A stretch of DNA of 64,000 bases, taken from the NCBI GenBank assembly GCA_024500155.1, contig CM044873.1, positions 3,353,001 through 3,417,000 on the forward strand. Direction: 5' to 3'. Positions 60,222 to 64,000 of this stretch are shown one piece after another (the first letter of the stretch is position 1; each line of letters opens with the position of its first letter). The position numbers were made by a program, and so were the translations under genes. The notes below the pieces were generated by a model. It saw only the letters and a list, made by a program, of their open reading frames with translations. It ran no database searches and was not told where the DNA came from. The stretch comes from Chenopodium formosanum (lineage: Eukaryota; Streptophyta; Magnoliopsida; Caryophyllales; Amaranthaceae).

Positions 60222-60296
60222 GGGCCTGTTCTCATTGACTGAACTCAGCTGAACTGAACTGAACTGAACTGAATTTCAACGTAAGAGACCAGGCCC
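60222..60296. mobile_element. Short GAACT Tourist-like MITE
   Basis: A 75-bp copy with GGGCCTGTTCTCATTGACTG at the left end and GAGACCAGGCCC at the right. It is flanked by TTA and TAA and contains only five GAACT-type repeats. It looks like an internal deletion derivative of the 13.1 kb element. Confidence 0.7.
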
Positions 60297-60333
60297 TAAG
60301 TTCACAAGATATAAATAAGCATGAAGTGACAAC

Positions 60334-60389
60334 AACTTATTATTTATTTATTTTTTATTTATTTTTTTTGAGAAAAACTTATTATTTAA
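60334..60389 (-). repeat. Short A/T-tail insertion flanked by 13-bp direct repeat
   Basis: AACTTATTATTTA occurs at 60334-60346 and 60376-60388. The 29 bases between read, on the minus strand, TTTCTC followed by an A-rich run with interspersed T, similar to the insert at 12449-12472 (TTTCACC plus A-run). The target itself is AT-rich, so support is weaker. Confidence 0.4.
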
Positions 60390-60576
60390 TTGATCATAAC
60401 AAAACTCCACAAAAATAAGAAAACATACATTATTCATCATCCCATGGAAAGTCAGAATGCATTATCAAACCTTATAATAACTCACCTTTATTATCCGATC
60501 CAATAATCAACCTTATAATAACAGTAACAATAATAATTCCTACTCCATATTAAATCAAATTTCAAAACCCATAAAT

Positions 60577-61302
60577 TTAATTTAATAGGAAGCTGCAGAC
60601 CCTGCAACCAGCCAGGAGAGTGTCAACAGGAAGAAGAGAACTACTAGGACGACGTCGTTTAATTCCATGATCATTGTTACAATTATCCCTAAAAGCCGAA
60701 AGTTCATGAGGAGATCTATCTCGAGAAAGCCATTGTTCAACCGTAAACAACTGTTGACTACACGGAATGTGGGGTCCAGTAGTGGTCACCTCCACGTAGT
60801 TACAGTACCAACTATGGTGTGAGCCCGAACCATCGGAGGCTAACTCCATGGCACAAACGGGCCTGCTAAGACATGGACCTCGACCCGAAAATATGTCCAG
60901 GTTGCCACGCTCGTAGTAGTCGTGGCCCTTTTCCATGAGCCCACCCCAGGCCTGGAGGTCCTTGATTAGGATTCCGTTGCCTGTGTCATCGTACAATGCT
61001 AGACTGATTATCGAGTCTGTTCCTGCACTGATCGTCTTGCTTGTTCTTACGTATACTGTGTATACACAGCTGAATTCATCATCCTGTTAACCAAAACAAA
61101 TTCAAACAATTAATGAATCGGTTATCTAATAAATGATTATACTTTGTCTGGAATTAGTTGTCACGTCAAATTTGAACTGGTAACATGACAGCTAAATCTA
61201 GACGGATGGTTTAATAGATGTACTTACCGCAGTGGCGGATAGAGTGAAAATGAAGAGGAATAAGAGGATGGTTAAGTTGGAGAGGATGTGTTTGGTTGCC
61301 AT
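60577..61302 (-). CDS. PLAT-domain secreted protein 2
   Basis: Two exons, 61302-61228 and 61083-60577 (582 nt, 193 residues). The intron is phase 0 after 25 codons, at the same place as in the other PLAT gene. Exon 1 is a signal peptide (NLTILLFLFIFTLSATA). The PLAT/LH2 domain runs from CVYTVYVRTSKTISAGTDSIISLALYD through DLQAWGGLMEKGHDYYERGNLDIFSGRGPCL. It continues via SDGSGSHHSWYCNYVEVTTTGPHIPC to FTVEQWLSRDRSPHELSAFRDNC. The family is thought to act in stress responses at the ER or cell exterior. Beyond the domain it has a longer C terminus than its paralogue, with basic IKRRRPSSS and a hydrophobic end LLPVDTLLAGCRVCSFLLN, which could be a tail anchor or a frame change near the stop. It is a tandem duplicate of the gene at 57041-57670. 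Confidence 0.9.
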
Positions 61303-62630
61303 TTGGTATGGTATGATTGATATCTGATATCTCTCTATTTATTTTTTCTTGTGGGTTGGCTAATTGGAGAGGAGATATCAGAAATATATTGTAATCTTGA
61401 TAGCAAGGTGAGGATTGAGGAATGACTTATTTAAGGAAAACGCTCTGATTACTACTGTTTTTATTTATTGGATAGTATGGAGTATTATTTTTTGTACTCC
61501 CTTTTTTTCATTAGCATTTTATCAATTGAGGTTGAACTGTGTACGTGTTTTAGCTTATCAATAATTAAATTAAGGCAGTTGAGACCTGAGATGTTTAAAA
61601 TTTTTTTTAGAAAAAAGTCGAATATACTAGAATGTTGTTCAATACTTACACCAAAACTTTTAAGTATTGTCTCATCGTTTGTTAGTTGTGACTTTAATTT
61701 TTGATTTTTTTTTTTTAGTATAACATATAAACTTATTTTTCTGAAGTTGTCTTACTCCGTATCTAATTTTTTTTCTACATTACTCCGTATAAAATTTCAT
61801 ATGTTGTGGCATGCTAGCGTCAATAGGCCCTAGCCAAAACCAAAATTTTATAAGGTGTGTGGCATGAGTGGCATGACTGGCATCCCTATCCAGCCAATGC
61901 TCAACAATTAAGAAGTTATGAGCAATTAGTATTACATGCACCATGGTGCACCTAGAATTAGGTACACTAGGCCCAATAGCCCAGCAAATCCATGTCCAAT
62001 AGAAAGAATCCTGCACCCAAGAGAAAGAAGCCCAACAATTTTTTTTTCACCATTGAATTTGGATATTCTTTTTTTTTTCTACCTCTAAATTCTTTAAAAA
62101 CCTAAATTAAAACTTTTAACATCCATTTATTAATTTTTCTCTCTCCTCTTTTTTTTTTTTTCTATTTTAAGATTATTATTGCTTCCCTCATTGATAATAT
62201 TGATTCTCCCTATTTCTACCTCTAAATTACTATTGATAATATTGATAATGGGGGAAAACTCTACTTTCTCTATCCACTTTAATATAAAGTTTCTTCTATT
62301 TTATTAAAAAAAAAAAACAAAAACAAAACAAAAAAAAAAAATTGGAGATTTGTTGGGTTTTTTTTTTTTTTTTTTTTGACCAATTTTGGTGGGTTGAGCA
62401 ATAAAACTAGCAAATCTGATGTTAATCGTTCTATATCCATTACATTCATATTTTGTTATTATATTTCTAGTTTGTTCATATACGTTGCCTTTTATGTCCA
62501 TATATATGTGTTGCATGAAGTAATAATTTGTGTATAATTTTTATCAAATATTTTGGTATGAATTAATAATTTATTTGGATGTTGTGTATTTCCTTCTTTT
62601 GTTGTTTGATACTTCGTATTTAATTATGGA
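61303..62630. other. Intergenic region upstream of PLAT gene 2
   Basis: AT-rich with long A and T runs (62307-62340, 62357-62378). It has two TACTCCGTA copies at 61753-61761 and 61781-61789 and a TACTTCGTA at 62610-62618. At 61780-62016 a minus frame contains VEHWLDRDAS, faintly similar to the PLAT C-terminal VEQWLSRDRS; this may be a decayed copy. No intact gene is seen. Confidence 0.45.
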
Positions 62631-63761
62631 CCAACTACTGAACACCTTCAAGAAACTTCTGAACATCCACCAGAAACTTCTGATAAGACACCAGAAGCAA
62701 CACAAAAGCCCCATAAACTTCTGACAAGCCCTTAGATTTTTCTGATAAGCCACTAAAAAACATAGAATCAATCTCAAAAACCTCTAAACCAAAAAAAAAA
62801 ACTTCTGAACCACAATTACTAACCACTGTACACCCTTCAAAACATTTTAACCACCTTCAAAAACCTCTGAACCTCCTACAAAAACTTTTGAACCCCAATT
62901 ACAAACCACTGAACACCCTTCAAAAACATTTTAACCACCTTCAAAAATCTCTGAACCCCAACCACAAACCACTGAACACCCTACCAAAATCCCTGAACCC
63001 CCTACAAAAACTTTTGAACCCCAACCACAAACCACTAAACACCCTAAAAATACTTCTGAACCTCAACCACGAACCACTGAACACCCTACAAAAACCTTTG
63101 AACCCCCTACAAAAACTTCTGAACCCCAACCAAAAACCACTAAACACCCTAAAAAAACCTCTGAACCCCCTACAAAAACTTCTGAGCCCAAACACAAACT
63201 ATTGAACACCTTACAAAAACCCGTGAGCCCCCTACAAAAACTTCTGAACCCCAATCACAAACCACTGAACACCCTACAAAAATCTCTGTATCCTCTACAA
63301 AAAATTTTGAACCCCAACTACAAACCAGTAAACACCCTACAAAAACTTCTGAACCCCAACCACAAACCACTAAACACCCTACAAACACTTCTGAACCTCA
63401 ACCACAAACCAAGAAACACCCTACAAAAAATTCTGAACCCCAAACACAAACCACTAAACAACCTACAAAAACCTCTGAACCCCCTACATAACTTCTGAAC
63501 CCCAACCACAAACCACCGAACACCTTTTAAAATTTTTTGAACCCTTACAAAAACCTCTTAACCCAATCATAAACCATTGAACACCCTACAAAAACCTTTG
63601 AGCCCCCTACAAAAAATTCTGAACCCCAACCACAAACCACTAAACACCTTTGAAAAACCACTGAACCCTCTACAAAAACTTCTGAACCCCAAGCACAAAC
63701 CATTGAACACCCTTCAAAAACTTTTGCAGTTGAAGTCACTGCTCAGAATGCTAAATGTTAA
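62631..63761 (+). repeat. 21-bp tandem repeat tract (about 50 units) with coding character, possible broken gene
   Basis: The unit, roughly ACAAAAACTTCTGAACCCCCT, is organised in a 63-bp higher-order repeat. In one plus-strand frame it encodes three heptads, TTEHPTK, TSEPPTK and TSEPQPQ. That frame opens PTTEHLQETSEHPPETSDK near 62631 and closes EHPSKTFAVEVTAQNAKC with TAA at 63759-63761. In between, single-base indels shift the frame several times, so no frame is open throughout. Other frames read LNPNHKPLNTLQK (plus) or FCRGFRGFCRVFSGLWLG (minus). It may be the repeat domain of a decayed Pro/Thr-rich protein gene or a pure minisatellite. No start, signal peptide or family match is evident. 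Confidence 0.7.
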
Positions 63762-64000
63762 GATTAATAAATTATAAAGTAGAGAATGCCAATTTTTTTA
63801 ATTAAATTAAAAATACATAGATTTAAAATAAAAATAAGTTCATAAGTAATGTATCGCATGTTCAGAATTATAATAAAGATGTTCGTAATTTCAAAAATAC
63901 ATGTTATGTATTTACAGAAAACATAACATATGTTCATATTTTTAACTTAAAATGTTCAAAATACTAAAATATAATCAAATACAGATCTGTTCATAACAAA
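63762..64000. other. AT-rich right edge
   Basis: AT-rich, with repeated TGTTCA(T/G)A-type words. No feature is recognised before the window ends. Confidence 0.4.

Noticed and set aside
62888..63498. Two plus frames with LNPNHKPLNTLQK repeats as genes
   Set aside because: They are a different reading frame of the 21-bp repeat, end at random stops and lack starts with context or flanking domains. The heptad frame is more coherent.

Overview
The window is nuclear DNA from a flowering plant. It is AT-rich, has intron-containing genes with GT..AG borders, MITEs, LTR remnants and a tandem satellite array. The gene families and the abundance of the 9-mer TACTCCGTA and its complement suggest a Caryophyllales genome (Amaranthaceae/Chenopodiaceae-like). 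The order-level guess is inference. No rRNA, tRNA, CRISPR or organellar insert was recognised.

Layout. 1-982: 5' part of an unrecognised signal-peptide/membrane protein gene (minus), running off the left edge. 2632-8448: two tandem major facilitator superfamily (MFS) transporter genes (minus, three exons each), followed at 9040-9315 by a truncated third copy. 8.8-17 kb: intergenic DNA with MITEs, a retroelement-like fragment and short insertions. 17103-18380: intronless VQ-motif protein gene (minus). 18.4-26.5 kb: intergenic, with a retroelement-like repetitive block at 21.5-23.3 kb. 26561-28033: Mediator subunit MED30 (minus), probably with a 5' UTR intron reaching about 29.35 kb. 30553-32073: succinate dehydrogenase iron-sulfur subunit of the SDH2-3 (seed) type (plus). 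33126-39026: HCC2, a SCO1-like protein lacking the copper cysteines (plus, seven exons), with a 2.1 kb non-autonomous LTR element in intron 3. 43480-47719: TTL-type TPR/thioredoxin-like protein (plus, seven exons). About 48.5-55.27 kb: roughly 320-bp satellite array of about 20 units in two subfamilies, interrupted by a hAT MITE and by a fragment of the nearby PLAT gene. 55615-56737: large TA-flanked inverted-repeat element. 57041-57670 and 60577-61302: two PLAT-domain secreted protein genes (minus). 62.63-63.74 kb: 21-bp tandem repeat with coding character.

The genes do not form a pathway, but their order is informative. From memory, Arabidopsis has VQ/PLAT1/HCC2 neighbours (At4g39720-39740) and TPR/SDH2-3/VQ neighbours (At5g65160-65170). 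This window carries all five families together, which suggests an ancestral block later split between duplicated segments. SDH2-3 and HCC2 both act in mitochondrial respiration.

The most interesting observation is in the satellite array. One unit carries an extra CTCCGTA placed exactly at a TA, generating the 9-mer TACTCCGTA. This suggests that the 9-mer, found about eight times here along with a TACTTCGTA variant about seven times, may be the footprint of TA-targeting transposons.
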